This document shows positions 1 to 8,050 of a stretch of DNA of 64,000 bases, piece after piece; position 1 is the first letter of the stretch, and each line of letters begins with the position of its first letter. A program made the position numbers and the translations under genes. The notes below the pieces were generated by a model, which was given only the letters and a program-made list of their open reading frames with translations, did no database searches and was not told the origin of the DNA. This stretch comes from Trichomonas vaginalis G3 (taxonomy: Eukaryota; Parabasalia; Trichomonadida; Trichomonadidae). The stretch is taken from NCBI RefSeq assembly GCF_026262505.1, contig NC_067207.1, positions 1,868,252-1,932,251 of the forward strand, read 5' to 3'.

Positions 1-101
1 TTTACGGTCTCTGTCTCAAACTTTTGACCGACATTAGTAAAAAGTTCATCTAATGGTTTAGTTGTAGCAACTCTTGAATTTTCTTTTTCTATTGGAAGCA
101 T
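1..101 (-). CDS. 5' end of a small Polinton gene related to the 4340-4630 gene (partial)
   Basis: The first 33 codons of a minus-strand gene run off the left edge of the window. The protein begins MLPIEKENSRVATTKPLDEL and continues FTNVG. It matches the N-terminus of the gene at 4340, which begins MLQVEKQRTKVADTKPLDYI and continues FTNAG, so the two share a leader module of about 25 residues. No function is recognised. It is divergent from the fibre gene, with 18 bases between the two start codons. Confidence 0.6.
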   Translation of the reverse strand, partial: MLPIEKENSRVATTKPLDELFTNVGQKFETETV

Positions 102-119
102 ATTTTATCTAGAATAAAA
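102..119. promoter_or_regulatory. 18-bp divergent spacer, likely two-way promoter
   Basis: Only 18 bases separate the start codons of two divergent genes. The spacer contains CTAGAATAAAA and is close to a palindrome around CTAG. The same TAGAATAAAA string lies in the 18-bp spacer at 13839-13856. A two-way promoter is inferred from geometry and recurrence. Confidence 0.45.
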
Positions 120-1538
120 ATGTCGAAAGATATTGCTTCCATGAGAGAAATACAACACAACCGACAACTCATTTTGCAAGCTCTAAATAAGAACACAACA
201 AACTTTTCAAACTATTCTAAGATATCTGAGTCATTGAAAGAAGGAAACTTAAAACTGACATTAAACCCAATGACAGATGAGTTTCTGTTTCAAGACAATA
301 AGAACAATACTGTCTGTATAAATCCAACAAAAGGAACTTTAAACGAGAAACCTATAAATGAACTTCTTTTGAAAAACGGATGTTGACAACAAAGCTGACA
401 AAGAATATGTAGACGATGCAATAGCAAAAGAAGAAGAAAGAGCTAACAATGCTTATGCAACAAAAGAAACATTACTCATCCTGAACTAGCAGACAAAACA
501 TATGTTGACAATAAAATGTCAAGTGAAGTGACAAGAGCTGAAAAACGAATATTCTAAAAGAAGAACTCATACACATTCTATATCTGAAATAACAGACTTA
601 AACGTTAGCCTTGAAAATAAGGTAGATAAGGGACTTATGGCTAGTGCGTTAGAGAAGAAAGCAGATAAGGAATATGTTAACGAAAAAGATAAAGAAATTA
701 TAGAAAGGGTTGACTGGTACCATGAATGGACATCGAAGACTTTTAAAGTTAAAGCCGATCAGGATGGGTTTTCAGGATGTTTAGACCTTAAAGCAGATAA
801 AACTTATGTTAACGATGAGTTAGAGAAGAAAGCAGATAAGAACCATACACATACAAGTTTTACAACTGTTGCTATAGAAAGTATTGAAGGAACGGTTGAA
901 GAAACTGGTGGGGATGTATTATATTGTAAACCTCCTAACTTTCCACAAGGTTTAACATCGGATGACGACATAACGACGATGAGAAAAACATTAGATGTAA
1001 AGATGTTTATGTCATGAAGGATGAACATAATATTAAATTCACTGCTCAAGATTTATATGACAAGAAAGCAGACAAAACAGAGCTTCAAACATTAAAGACA
1101 GAAATGCTTCAAACATTATATCCTATAGGCTCTATTTATACGTCAATGAACTCTACCAGACCAGAAACAGTTCTGGGTTTTGAACTTGGACTCAAATAGT
1201 CGACAGGTTTTTTGTATTGTGCAAACTCTTCAAAGGAAACAGGTGGAAGTAAAACGATTTCAGGTGAAAACTTACCTGCGCACAGTCACTACATAGATTT
1301 AAGTACATCTCAAGCAGGTTTGGCATAAGCATAAATTTTGGGATTGGCACGCCTTGAAAAAAGGTAAAGGATATGATGTTAAAGACGACGTTCAGTTTGC
1401 TATAAATTGTTACTGGAGTGACACTCAGGGAGATGGAACCATACACATCGCGTTACAGGATATACACAAACAACGGGACAAAGTAAAGACTACATGCCAC
1501 CTTACATGACAGTTTACGCATGGTATAGAATTGCTTAG
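120..1538 (+). pseudogene. Fibre / tail-collar-like gene of the Polinton (broken)
   Basis: Plus-strand coding stretches here carry the repeated ADK.YV(N/D) pattern of trimeric viral fibres, for example KADKEYVN, KADKTYVND and KADKNHTHT. Near 1110-1190 is a phage tail-collar-like YPIGSIYTSMN segment, and the 3' end near 1495-1535 encodes PPYMTVYAWYRIA, a common ending of such fibre proteins. The likely role was host attachment at the virion surface. The gene is broken in several places. Its 3' end overlaps the 3' end of the converging integrase gene by about four bases. Confidence 0.65.
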
Positions 1539-2494
1539 TCGTCATTTTCAACTTCTTTAGCATATTCGTCAGGAGTTGTCTTATATTTGTTAGGAACTGT
1601 CTTTGAAAGTATACCACCTTGAACTTTGACAAGTTTGAAACGAGGTCTGACAATAGTCGTTTTATCTTCTGCTTGCAGTCTGTACATTTTGCCATGTTTG
1701 CCTAAAACTTCATAATATTCTCTTGTATACTTTCTTCTATTTTTACGAACACGAATGCGAGTACCTGTCGAGTTCCCATTGTTGTCATAGTCAATAGTAT
1801 TTTCATATGGGTCGCGTTTAGGTATTTCTATTTTTACTTTGTCACCTTTCTTAAGTTTGAAGCCTGGCATTCTTTCTTGTTTGTCTCTTTTGACTAAACT
1901 ATTAAATATATAGTCTTTCTCTAAGTCGGGGTTGTTTTTCATTTCTTCGGGGGAGTGGTTTCCCAAACCTTTTTGTTTACGGCTATTGTAAATATTTAAA
2001 ACTTGTTCATCTTTGCCATGGAGAAATGTCTGTATTTGTCGTCATATGACATTTCATCTACCTCACCACCTTGTGGTTGATTTAAGTCTCTTAAGATTTT
2101 TATACAACTGTCAATGACACCAAGAGCAGAATGGTTTTGGTCGACAATGAAATATTGGTTTACATTTTTTGAACGCAGATAGTTTTTAATATCGTCTGAT
2201 TTGAAAGAACTTTCACAGTCAGATGTCAGTTTTGTTGGATGGTATTTGTCAACGAATATTGTCAAAGCAGTTTTCACATCTAAAATATTTTTGGACCATA
2301 ATGGTAATGGCTTCACAGTATCTTGTGTTTTGACCAACAAATATTAGCCAGTATGGTGGTCCGTCTTCTCTATACCTCGGAATGTTTCCAAGATATCCAT
2401 AAACCAAGCATTTGGTGTTGAACTAAAGATTTTTTATCATGAGTGCTTTCTTTGTCGCTTTAGAAACATAGGGGTCCTTGTTTGGATTCGTCAT
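1535..2494 (-). pseudogene. Retroviral-type (rve) integrase of the Polinton (broken)
   Basis: The minus strand encodes an integrase-core-like segment (about 1996-2340, with TSDCESSF followed later by DQNHSALGV) and a basic C-terminal segment (about 1535-1966) with GFKLKKGDKVKIEI and RKYTREYYEVL. The latter resembles the C-terminal beta-barrel of Polinton and retroviral integrases. Such enzymes insert element ends into host DNA and leave 6-bp target duplications. The gene start is placed at 2494 beside the divergent spacer. The region is broken in more than one place. Confidence 0.7.
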
Positions 2495-2510
2495 TTTTAC
2501 CCTATAAGAA
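2495..2510. promoter_or_regulatory. 16-bp divergent spacer between integrase and minor virion gene
   Basis: The integrase start codon (2494) and that of the 2511 gene are separated by TTTTACCCTATAAGAA. It resembles the other very short AT-rich divergent spacers of this element in size and in its TATAAGAA/AGAATAAAA end. Promoter activity in both directions is inferred. Confidence 0.4.
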
Positions 2511-2912
2511 ATGGGTTTATTTGGCGCGTTAGCAGGAGTTGCATCTAGATTTTTACCCGCAGTGGGAACAATAGCCAGAGGTGCATTTGGAATTGGAAGG
2601 AAGATTTTGAGTACATTAGGTATACTGAAAGAGAAAGCACAACCTATTATACAAACTGTACAGAAAGGTTGGGAGGTAGCACGAGATGCAGCAAATCTTA
2701 TTCCAAATCCTGAAACAAGAGGAAAAGTTCAAGGATGGATGGACAATGTAGGAAGACAAGCAGGAAACTATTATAACAAAGCAAATGACTACTATAACCA
2801 AGCAGGACACTATATGGACCAAGGTGAAAGATTCTTTAACAGAGGATATAACCATGCACAACAGTGGGTAAACAATAACCAACCTCAACCGCCTCAAACT
2901 TGGGGAATGTAA
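2511..2912 (+). CDS. Small virion-associated protein, possibly pVI/PX-like minor capsid protein
   Basis: The 133-residue product has a glycine/alanine-rich hydrophobic or amphipathic N-terminus (MGLFGALAGVASRFLPAVG), a basic middle, and a C-terminal half rich in N, Y and Q with repeated NYYNKANDYYNQAG-like phrases. It ends in a proline/glutamine tail. Adenoviral pVI-like and Polinton minor capsid proteins also start with a membrane-active amphipathic helix, so a minor capsid role is inferred from composition and position, not from a clear family match. It is the first gene of a short plus-strand series followed by 2932 and 3106. Confidence 0.55.
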   Translation: MGLFGALAGVASRFLPAVGTIARGAFGIGRKILSTLGILKEKAQPIIQTVQKGWEVARDAANLIPNPETRGKVQGWMDNVGRQAGNYYNKANDYYNQAGHYMDQGERFFNRGYNHAQQWVNNNQPQPPQTWGM

Positions 2913-2931
2913 AATTTTTTACTGAGATGAA
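2910..2931 (+). promoter_or_regulatory. Repeated stop-start junction motif (copy 1)
   Basis: The stop codon of the 2511 gene opens the string TAAAATTTTTTACTGAGATG, which runs to the next start codon at 2932. Nearly the same string lies between the next two genes (3085-3105). It may act as an intergenic promoter or processing signal. Confidence 0.4.
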
Positions 2932-3087
2932 ATGAACAATACAGCATTGAGACAAATGGGCTCAAGATGGATTTGTCGGCTTCCAGCAGTTACACAACCA
3001 CGTGTTTGTCAAGTTCTTCCTATACCTCAAGAAGTTTTAGACCGACTTAAAAAACAACAACAACCAGTTGAAAACAAACCAAACTAA
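2932..3087 (+). CDS. 51-residue Polinton protein of unknown role
   Basis: This short frame lies between two genes with identical-looking junctions and encodes 51 residues starting MNNTALRQMGSRWICRLP and ending in a K/Q/N-rich tail. Equal spacing (19 and 18 bases to its neighbours) and the repeated stop-start motif on both sides support it as a real gene. It is basic, with two cysteines. No family was recognised. Adenoviral-type elements often encode small basic core proteins, which is a possible but unproven role. Confidence 0.5.
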   Translation: MNNTALRQMGSRWICRLPAVTQPRVCQVLPIPQEVLDRLKKQQQPVENKPN

Positions 3088-3105
3088 AATTTTTTATGAG
3101 ATGAA
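3085..3105 (+). promoter_or_regulatory. Repeated stop-start junction motif (copy 2)
   Basis: TAAAATTTTTTATGAGATGA runs from the stop codon of the 2932 gene to the start codon at 3106. It differs from copy 1 (2910-2931) by a single extra base there. Conservation across a non-coding junction suggests function. Confidence 0.4.
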
Positions 3106-3633
3106 ATGACCGAAGAAGTTGAAACGGTAGATTTGACACCACAAACAAAAAGTTCAGAACCATTGTCAAAACCTGTCAAAGAACTTACAGATGAAGAGAA
3201 AAATTCAATAATAGAAAGTGCCAGGTCTGGAAATACAAACCCTAACTACAAAGTCACTTTTCATAGAAATGGAACGGCTAGTATCTCAAAAAAGAAACAG
3301 ACTCTCACAAATAAAATATTGAAGTCTGAAGGAGCTTTCGAGACAACAGATGGAAAAGTTTACTTCACCGACCAACAGTTCATTATAGAACATCTCATTG
3401 ACTTAGAGTCGAAATATTCTAAACTTTACAACAAACACAAAAAGTTGAAAGGAAAACAAAAACAAATGGCATATGATATTTACGAAGATGTTGACGACAC
3501 AACCATACCTGCAAGTGAGGTAAAGTCAGAGGAACCGAAAAGTGACGAAAAACCGATAGAAGAAGAAAAACCAAAAACTGAAGATAAACCAAAACCAAAG
3601 TTAGTTTCAATACTAAAAGTCAACCTTCATTAG
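3106..3633 (+). CDS. Charged 175-residue Polinton protein, unknown function
   Basis: The product begins MTEEVETVDLTPQTKSSEPL. It has a polar N-terminus, a middle of about residues 60-125 that may fold (TEGKVYFTDQQ-like segment, then a lysine-rich helix), and a tail of repeated E/K/P phrases such as EEEKPKTEDKPKP. No known domain was recognised. Long charged tails of this kind are common in virion scaffold or core proteins, but that is only a guess. It follows 2932 in the same short plus-strand series. Confidence 0.5.
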   Translation: MTEEVETVDLTPQTKSSEPLSKPVKELTDEEKNSIIESARSGNTNPNYKVTFHRNGTASISKKKQTLTNKILKSEGAFETTDGKVYFTDQQFIIEHLIDLESKYSKLYNKHKKLKGKQKQMAYDIYEDVDDTTIPASEVKSEEPKSDEKPIEEEKPKTEDKPKPKLVSILKVNLH

Positions 3634-3732
3634 CTGGTATGGGTTGGCGTCAAAGACTTATGGTAGCTGGTGGTTATGTTAAGTAAAGGAAAAAACATTT
3701 TTCAAAAAAAATATTTTTTTATTTTATTTGAA

Positions 3733-4317
3733 ATGTACGCTGAGTTTGTTGGAACAGACCGTTGGGAAACTTGTTTGTTAGATGAGAAATATGAAATTCA
3801 CTGTTGTGAGTCATTTGAAGTCAGAAACAAAAAGACAAAAAGAGTTTTAAGCGGATGGGAGCGAAATGACGGATATGCTAATATGAAGATGAGTGGAAAA
3901 AACTATTTTAAACATGTTGTCATTGCAACTCATTTTATACCGAACCCTAACAATTTACCTTTTGTAGACCATATAAACCATATAAGAAACGACAATAGAC
4001 TTGAAAACTTGCGTTGGGTCACTTGTTCTGAAAACAATAAGAACATAGGCAAATTTCGAGATATTGTATTCGAATTTGTCGACGAACTAGAAGATGAAGC
4101 AATTGAAATTACAGACTATGGCGAGCATACGTTTGAGTTTTACTACTATAGCGAAGAACAAGACTCTTTCTACTTTTATACCGGCGTAAACTATAGGAAA
4201 TTACAAGTATGTTTTACTAAGGCGGGCTATGCTCATGTAAACGCTAGAGATACAGATGGAAAATACGTTCAAATACATCTTAACAAATTCAAGAAGCTAT
4301 ATGGCATACCATTTTAA
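3733..4317 (+). CDS. HNH homing-type endonuclease (NUMOD4/HNH)
   Basis: The 194-residue product has an N-terminal NUMOD4-like part (YEIHCCESFEVRNKKTKRVL) and an HNH_3 core with FVDHINHIRNDNRLENLRWV and then TCSENNKNIG, the standard metal and DNA-cleavage signature of this family. A second NUMOD-like repeat follows at about residues 130-190. Such nucleases cut DNA and spread as selfish genes in phages and large DNA viruses. The start at 3733 was chosen because the upstream 21 in-frame codons are a poly-A/T leader and the family begins here. Gene boundaries are clean and the reading frame is whole. Confidence 0.8.
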   Translation: MYAEFVGTDRWETCLLDEKYEIHCCESFEVRNKKTKRVLSGWERNDGYANMKMSGKNYFKHVVIATHFIPNPNNLPFVDHINHIRNDNRLENLRWVTCSENNKNIGKFRDIVFEFVDELEDEAIEITDYGEHTFEFYYYSEEQDSFYFYTGVNYRKLQVCFTKAGYAHVNARDTDGKYVQIHLNKFKKLYGIPF

Positions 4318-4339
4318 AACATTTTTTTACATATATTAA

Positions 4340-4630
4340 ATGCTTCAGGTTGAAAAACAAAGAACAAAAGTAGCAGATACAAAACCGTTAGACTATATCT
4401 TTACAAATGCTGGTAGGACAATATCAGATGAAGAAATTTCATCCCGAATTGTCTTTCATATACAACTACGGAAAAGTGCTGAATTCGACAAAAATGAGTT
4501 TTTGGTTGAAAAAAGAGGTGGAGCCAAAAGTGGCTCGACCTCAAAACAAGCATTTTGTGAAGAATATACCAACCCGCGGAAAACAGCGGGTTGCTTTTTA
4601 TACAAAGTTCACCCGTTGAATTTGTCATGA
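4340..4630 (+). CDS. Chimeric small gene: shared N-terminal module plus two hairpin modules
   Basis: This is a 96-residue frame. Residues 1-25 match the N-terminus of the partial gene at 1-101. Codons from 4550 to 4609 encode AFCEEYTNPRKTAGCFLYKV, nearly identical to a stretch inside the KilA-N gene at 5115-5174. Between them lies a strong hairpin at 4515-4542. No KilA-N DNA-binding core is visible. It may be a short hybrid made by recombination among cargo genes. Function is unknown. Confidence 0.45.
   Translation: MLQVEKQRTKVADTKPLDYIFTNAGRTISDEEISSRIVFHIQLRKSAEFDKNEFLVEKRGGAKSGSTSKQAFCEEYTNPRKTAGCFLYKVHPLNLS
4515..4542. repeat. Coding hairpin, 12-bp stem with one mismatch
   Basis: GAGGTGGAGCCA, loop AAAG, then TGGCTCGACCTC. 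It is inside the 4340 gene, just before the repeated 60-bp module. Confidence 0.7.
4550..4609 (+). repeat. 60-bp coding module with hairpin, copy 1 (copy 2 at 5115-5174)
   Basis: This 60-bp block (20 codons) recurs at 5115-5174 and is in phase in both host frames. Its hairpin at 4570-4593 has stem CAACCCGC/GCGGGTTG. Outside the hairpin the two copies are almost identical. Confidence 0.75.
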
Positions 4631-4669
4631 ATTTCCTTAAGATAGAAAAAAATATATTTTAGGCGACCA

Positions 4670-4698
4670 GGTCACTCGGTCACTCGGTCACTCGGTCA
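4670..4698. repeat. 8-bp tandem repeat (GGTCACTC)
   Basis: There are three full copies and one partial copy of GGTCACTC in the spacer after the 4340 gene. Confidence 0.85.
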
Positions 4699-4850
4699 TT
4701 TTAACTTCTCTGAAAAAGTGTGACAACATGACATTTTGACAACAACACAGGAAATAGATTTCATCGTATATTTTTTGTTAAGACTTCATCGTAAATGTTT
4801 TGTCAAGACTTCTTCATCGTATATGTTTTGTCGAGATTTTTATCGTTGTG

Positions 4851-4892
4851 GTCCGACGGTTAAGCCACAAACGAATGTCCGACGGTTAAGCC
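4851..4892. repeat. Direct repeat of GTCCGACGGTTAAGCC, 26-bp spacing
   Basis: The 16-mer occurs at 4851-4866 and 4877-4892, just upstream of the KilA-N gene leader. Confidence 0.8.
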
Positions 4893-4904
4893 AAAAATAT
4901 TTTT

Positions 4905-4924
4905 TATTTTTATTGTAAGAACAG
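4905..4924 (+). promoter_or_regulatory. Shared cargo-gene leader motif
   Basis: TTTTATTGTAAGAACA lies directly before the start codon at 4926. Related strings precede the genes at 5908, 7370 and 8075. A promoter or 5' UTR signal is inferred. Confidence 0.45.
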
Positions 4925-4925
4925 T

Positions 4926-5588
4926 ATGACAGTCGAAGCAAAAACGTTCACGAACAAATCTAATGGCGAAACATTCACAAAAGGCACTTACAACGGTATT
5001 GAAGTCTTACGTAGAGACAAGGATGGTTATATAAATGCAACAAAGATGTGTCAGCAGTTTAGGAAAGACTTTAGAAGGTTGTTGGAAAATAAGTCCTGGG
5101 AAGAGTATTTTAAGGCATTTTGTGAAGAATATACCACCCCGCGGAATTCCGCGGGTTGCTTTTTATACAATGTTAATGCAGGAATTCCGGATGAAATCAA
5201 ACAGGTTAGAGGAATGTATGTAGACCCAAGACTCGTAAACTATATTGCAATGTGGGCTTCTCCAAAATATTGTATAGCAGTTGGAAAAATTATGGACTCC
5301 ATAGACAAGAAAGTTCATGAGAAGTTAGATGAAGAAGAACTTGAAGATACAGTAGAGAATGCAAAACCTTTGTTTGAAGAAGAAGTTAGAAAAATGCATG
5401 AAAAACAAATAGAACATGAACGTGAGATATGTTCTGGTTATAGAGATTCTCCATACGAACTAGACCAATGGGAACAAGAAGATTTAAAGAGAGAATTTAG
5501 AGAATATGAACTCGCTAAGATAACATTAGAAGCTGCAGAAAAGAAGTTAAAAGTTTGGGGTCGTTTTGTACAAAAATATTGTGAGTAA
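4926..5588 (+). CDS. KilA-N domain protein
   Basis: The 220-residue product has a KilA-N DNA-binding fold: GYINATKMCQQF near residues 37-48, then GMYVDPRLVNYIAMWASP near residues 98-115, both family signatures. A helical, acidic C-terminal half (about 120-220) is likely coiled coil. Between the signatures lies a 20-codon hairpin module (5115-5174), AFCEEYTTPRNSAGCFLYNV, shared with the 4340 gene. KilA-N proteins are abundant in large DNA viruses, phages and Polintons and are thought to bind nucleic acid; exact roles are unknown. The gene has the TTTTTATTGTAAGAACA leader shared with 5908, 7370 and 8075. Confidence 0.8.
   Translation: MTVEAKTFTNKSNGETFTKGTYNGIEVLRRDKDGYINATKMCQQFRKDFRRLLENKSWEEYFKAFCEEYTTPRNSAGCFLYNVNAGIPDEIKQVRGMYVDPRLVNYIAMWASPKYCIAVGKIMDSIDKKVHEKLDEEELEDTVENAKPLFEEEVRKMHEKQIEHEREICSGYRDSPYELDQWEQEDLKREFREYELAKITLEAAEKKLKVWGRFVQKYCE
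5115..5174 (+). repeat. 60-bp coding module with perfect palindrome, copy 2
   Basis: This copy contains the perfect 18-bp palindrome CCCGCGGAATTCCGCGGG at 5138-5155. It is in phase with the KilA-N gene and sits in the variable loop of the domain. Confidence 0.75.
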
Positions 5589-5619
5589 ATGAACCATTTT
5601 TTTTCGACAAAAATAATGT

Positions 5620-5835
5620 TTATGTTAGAATGTTAGATCTAACATGTTTTCTAACCTCTTTTCTACCCTCTTGAATTTTCATGACTTCTTCGTAAATGTT
5701 TTGTCAAGACTTCTTCATAAATGTTTTGTCAAGACTTCTTCATCGGAATGAGCGTAAATGACCCAAAAATATAATTTATGTTAGAATGTTAGATCTAACA
5801 TGTTTTCTAACACGTTTTCTAACATGGTCTAAAAC
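5620..5835. repeat. Palindromic repeat cassette, left copy, around GTTAGATCTAAC
   Basis: Two copies of the palindrome GTTAGATCTAAC (5632-5643 and 5788-5799) sit among TTTTCTAACATG runs and short CTTGACAAAACAT-type satellite units, here in reverse orientation. The same cassette, inverted, lies at 6826-7130 on the other side of the 5908 gene. Further copies are at 19.1-19.8 kb. Confidence 0.75.
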
Positions 5836-5865
5836 TCTTGAATTTTCATGAATTTTCCCGAAATA

Positions 5866-5907
5866 AAAAATAAAATTAGTTTTATTTTTTATTTTTATTG
5901 TAAGAAC
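5866..5907 (+). promoter_or_regulatory. Shared cargo-gene leader
   Basis: An A/T leader containing AAATAAAATTAG and ending TTTTTATTGTAAGAAC abuts the start codon at 5908. It matches the leaders at 4926, 7370 and 8075. Confidence 0.45.
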
Positions 5908-6822
5908 ATGTTAGCAACTACAGCACCAAACTCGCTAGTTATGAACCCAACTTCAATGTTAGTAGAGATGAAAAGCTTCATTCCTTCTTCATATACTTTC
6001 GAAACAAAAATCCAGAAGATAAAGCAAGAACTTTTAACAAGTAATTTAGACTGTAGTGCGAAAGATGAAACAAATGAACAGTATCTTTATGAAATGCAGG
6101 ACATTATTGACCATTTACCTAAACTTCCTGAAATCCAACAACAAAAACTCACTATTCCAGAATTCGATGAAATAGAAGTCGGACTGACTGACTCAGTAGA
6201 AATAAAGAAGTTCATACGAAAGGTAAATTATGAATTCCTTGGTTTTCATTGCAACCATAAGGTTATGGACAAAGATTGCGACATGGTATATAAGAACATC
6301 TCTGACATATACAAATCTGGGGAGTTTAAGACCTACGACAACTTTGTTTCGTTAGTTGCAAAATGTGTTTGGGAAATAAGAGATAAAGATAGTAGGGGTA
6401 AGGTATGGAACGAACAAATAAAACCCGCTATGTTCGAGATGAAGAAAACCATTGACGCCTTGGTTGTTTTAGCAGGTAAGGTTTCAGAATATAACGCAAA
6501 AATGAACCCACAATGTTCTAAATGTAAAGCAGCAATGAGGAAATATAACTACTCCGTCAAAGAGATAGAACGTATGCGAAACGACTATGCAGATTTAAAG
6601 AAAGAAGCAGAGAAACCAGCAGAAGATAAAATGGACATGTTGACATTTCTAAACAAAAACTATCCAACAGCTGACGATTTCCTTCTATCTGACGTCAAGA
6701 AGAAGTATAAAGAAACTTTCGGTATCGTTAAAACATTCGATGTACTGACAGAAGAAATTGAAGCCACGAAATTGTTTAGAGTCATGAACCATCGCAACAT
6801 ATACCATGTAAAACGCTTGTAA
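5908..6822 (+). CDS. 304-residue Polinton cargo protein, unknown function
   Basis: The product begins MLATTAPNSLVMNPTSMLVE. It is mostly helical, with a CSKCKAAMRKYNYS segment near residue 210 that has a CxxC pair, and a coiled-coil-like stretch after it. No KilA-N, nuclease or polymerase signature was found. The start at 5908 was chosen because the shared TTGTAAGAAC leader ends exactly there; an in-frame start 60 bases upstream falls inside repeats. The gene is bracketed by inverted copies of the GTTAGATCTAAC cassette, which suggests that it could move or be swapped as a unit. Confidence 0.6.
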   Translation: MLATTAPNSLVMNPTSMLVEMKSFIPSSYTFETKIQKIKQELLTSNLDCSAKDETNEQYLYEMQDIIDHLPKLPEIQQQKLTIPEFDEIEVGLTDSVEIKKFIRKVNYEFLGFHCNHKVMDKDCDMVYKNISDIYKSGEFKTYDNFVSLVAKCVWEIRDKDSRGKVWNEQIKPAMFEMKKTIDALVVLAGKVSEYNAKMNPQCSKCKAAMRKYNYSVKEIERMRNDYADLKKEAEKPAEDKMDMLTFLNKNYPTADDFLLSDVKKKYKETFGIVKTFDVLTEEIEATKLFRVMNHRNIYHVKRL

Positions 6823-6825
6823 ATA

Positions 6826-7130
6826 GTTATGTTAGAAAACATGTTAGAAAACATGTTAGATCTAACATTCTAACATAAACATTATTTTTTGGTCATTTAC
6901 GCTCATTACGAAGAAGTCTTGACAAAACATATACGAAGAAGTCTTGACAAAACATATACGAAGAAGTCTTGACAAAACATATACGATGAAATCATGACAA
7001 AACATGTACGAAGAAGTCTTGAAATTTCATGAGTTTTGTATGTTTTAGACCATGTTAGAAAACATGTTAGAAAACATGTTAGATCTAACATTCTAACATA
7101 AAATATATTTTTGCTGAAAAAAATGACCAA
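6826..7130. repeat. Palindromic repeat cassette, right copy (inverted relative to 5620-5835)
   Basis: GTTAGATCTAAC palindromes at 6855-6866 and 7078-7089 flank tandem units of about 24 bp, each containing GAAGTCTTGACAAAACATAT, at 6908-7020. The whole is the reverse orientation of the cassette left of the 5908 gene. Confidence 0.75.
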
Positions 7131-7137
7131 ATTTCAT

Positions 7138-7200
7138 GAATTTCCTCATATGTTTGCTACCCTCGAAAAACCGAGGATAGAGATTCCGTACGAAAATCGT
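7138..7200. repeat. 63-bp hairpin module, non-coding copy (coding copy at 8282-8344)
   Basis: This 63-bp block matches a 21-codon block inside the 8075 gene. Its hairpin arms are CTACCCTCGA and CCGAGGATAG. The coding copy has CGTCCCTCGG and CCGAGGGACG, so several stem positions changed in both arms while pairing was kept or improved. Confidence 0.7.
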
Positions 7201-7345
7201 GAAAAAATGACCAAATTTCATTATATAACTGTTATATTTTTACGAAGAGAACTTTGACACTTCGTAAAAAAACTCTATGAAATCATATCTTTTATACAAG
7301 ATAGAAAAAATAAAATTAACACTAGTTTTTTTAAAATATTTTTTT

Positions 7346-7369
7346 TTATTTTGTATGTAAGAACAGGAA
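7346..7369 (+). promoter_or_regulatory. Shared cargo-gene leader motif
   Basis: TTATTTTGTATGTAAGAACA precedes the start codon at 7370. The same motif with one change precedes 8075. Confidence 0.45.
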
Positions 7370-7984
7370 ATGACAAACACTGAGTTTGAAACAGTTAAAA
7401 AGATAGACAATAACACTAAATTGGTTAGAATAGGTGATTTAAACGTAAGATACTCAAAGAAATACAATAAATATTCTTTGTCAGACATTATATCTCCATT
7501 TGGAAAGAAAACATCCCACGACTGGGTTAGAACTGCTTCTAGTCAGAAAATTTTGACAAGAAATCCTGAGCTTATGATATCGGTAAGATTCTATGGAACT
7601 ACAGCATATCTTATAGACAAAAGTCTTATACCAGTAGTTTTGTTCTGGTTAGACCCAGTTGTTGGATATAATTTCATAACATATGGTTCATTCGATACGG
7701 AACGTTGCAGTGAAGGCTTACTTTACATCGTTCAGAAACCGAAAGACTTCAATACAAAGAGATATAAGATAGGAAGAACATTTAATATAACTAAAAGATA
7801 TGACTCTACAGTCAATAGAGTTAAGGTTGTGTTTGTTAACGATATGAGAGCTGCAGAAACAGAACTGCTTGAAAAGTTTGAGAAAATGTATGGTGCTCCC
7901 ACGAAAGGTAAAGAAACGTTTGAAGTGGATGAGATAGATAAAGCTATAAAATTATTTGACGAAGTTGCTGAAAAATACATGTAA
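7370..7984 (+). CDS. KilA-N-like plus T5orf172/MUG113 (GIY-YIG-type) protein
   Basis: The 204-residue product has an N-terminal region similar to viral KilA-N domains (YSLSDIISPFG, then TAYLIDKSLIPVVLFWLDP) and a C-terminal T5orf172/MUG113 domain. The latter shows GLLYIVQKP, KRYKIGRTFNITKRYDST and a late E in AAETELLEKF, the arrangement of this GIY-YIG relative. Proteins joining KilA-N to T5orf172 occur in giant viruses, baculoviruses and phages, probably as DNA-binding nucleases. The frame is whole and its leader is shared with neighbouring cargo genes. Confidence 0.75.
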   Translation: MTNTEFETVKKIDNNTKLVRIGDLNVRYSKKYNKYSLSDIISPFGKKTSHDWVRTASSQKILTRNPELMISVRFYGTTAYLIDKSLIPVVLFWLDPVVGYNFITYGSFDTERCSEGLLYIVQKPKDFNTKRYKIGRTFNITKRYDSTVNRVKVVFVNDMRAAETELLEKFEKMYGAPTKGKETFEVDEIDKAIKLFDEVAEKYM

Positions 7985-8050
7985 AGCGTTTATTTTTGGT
8001 CTTTTGTGAAAGATAGAAAAAATAAAGTTAGTTTTATTTTTATTTATTTT

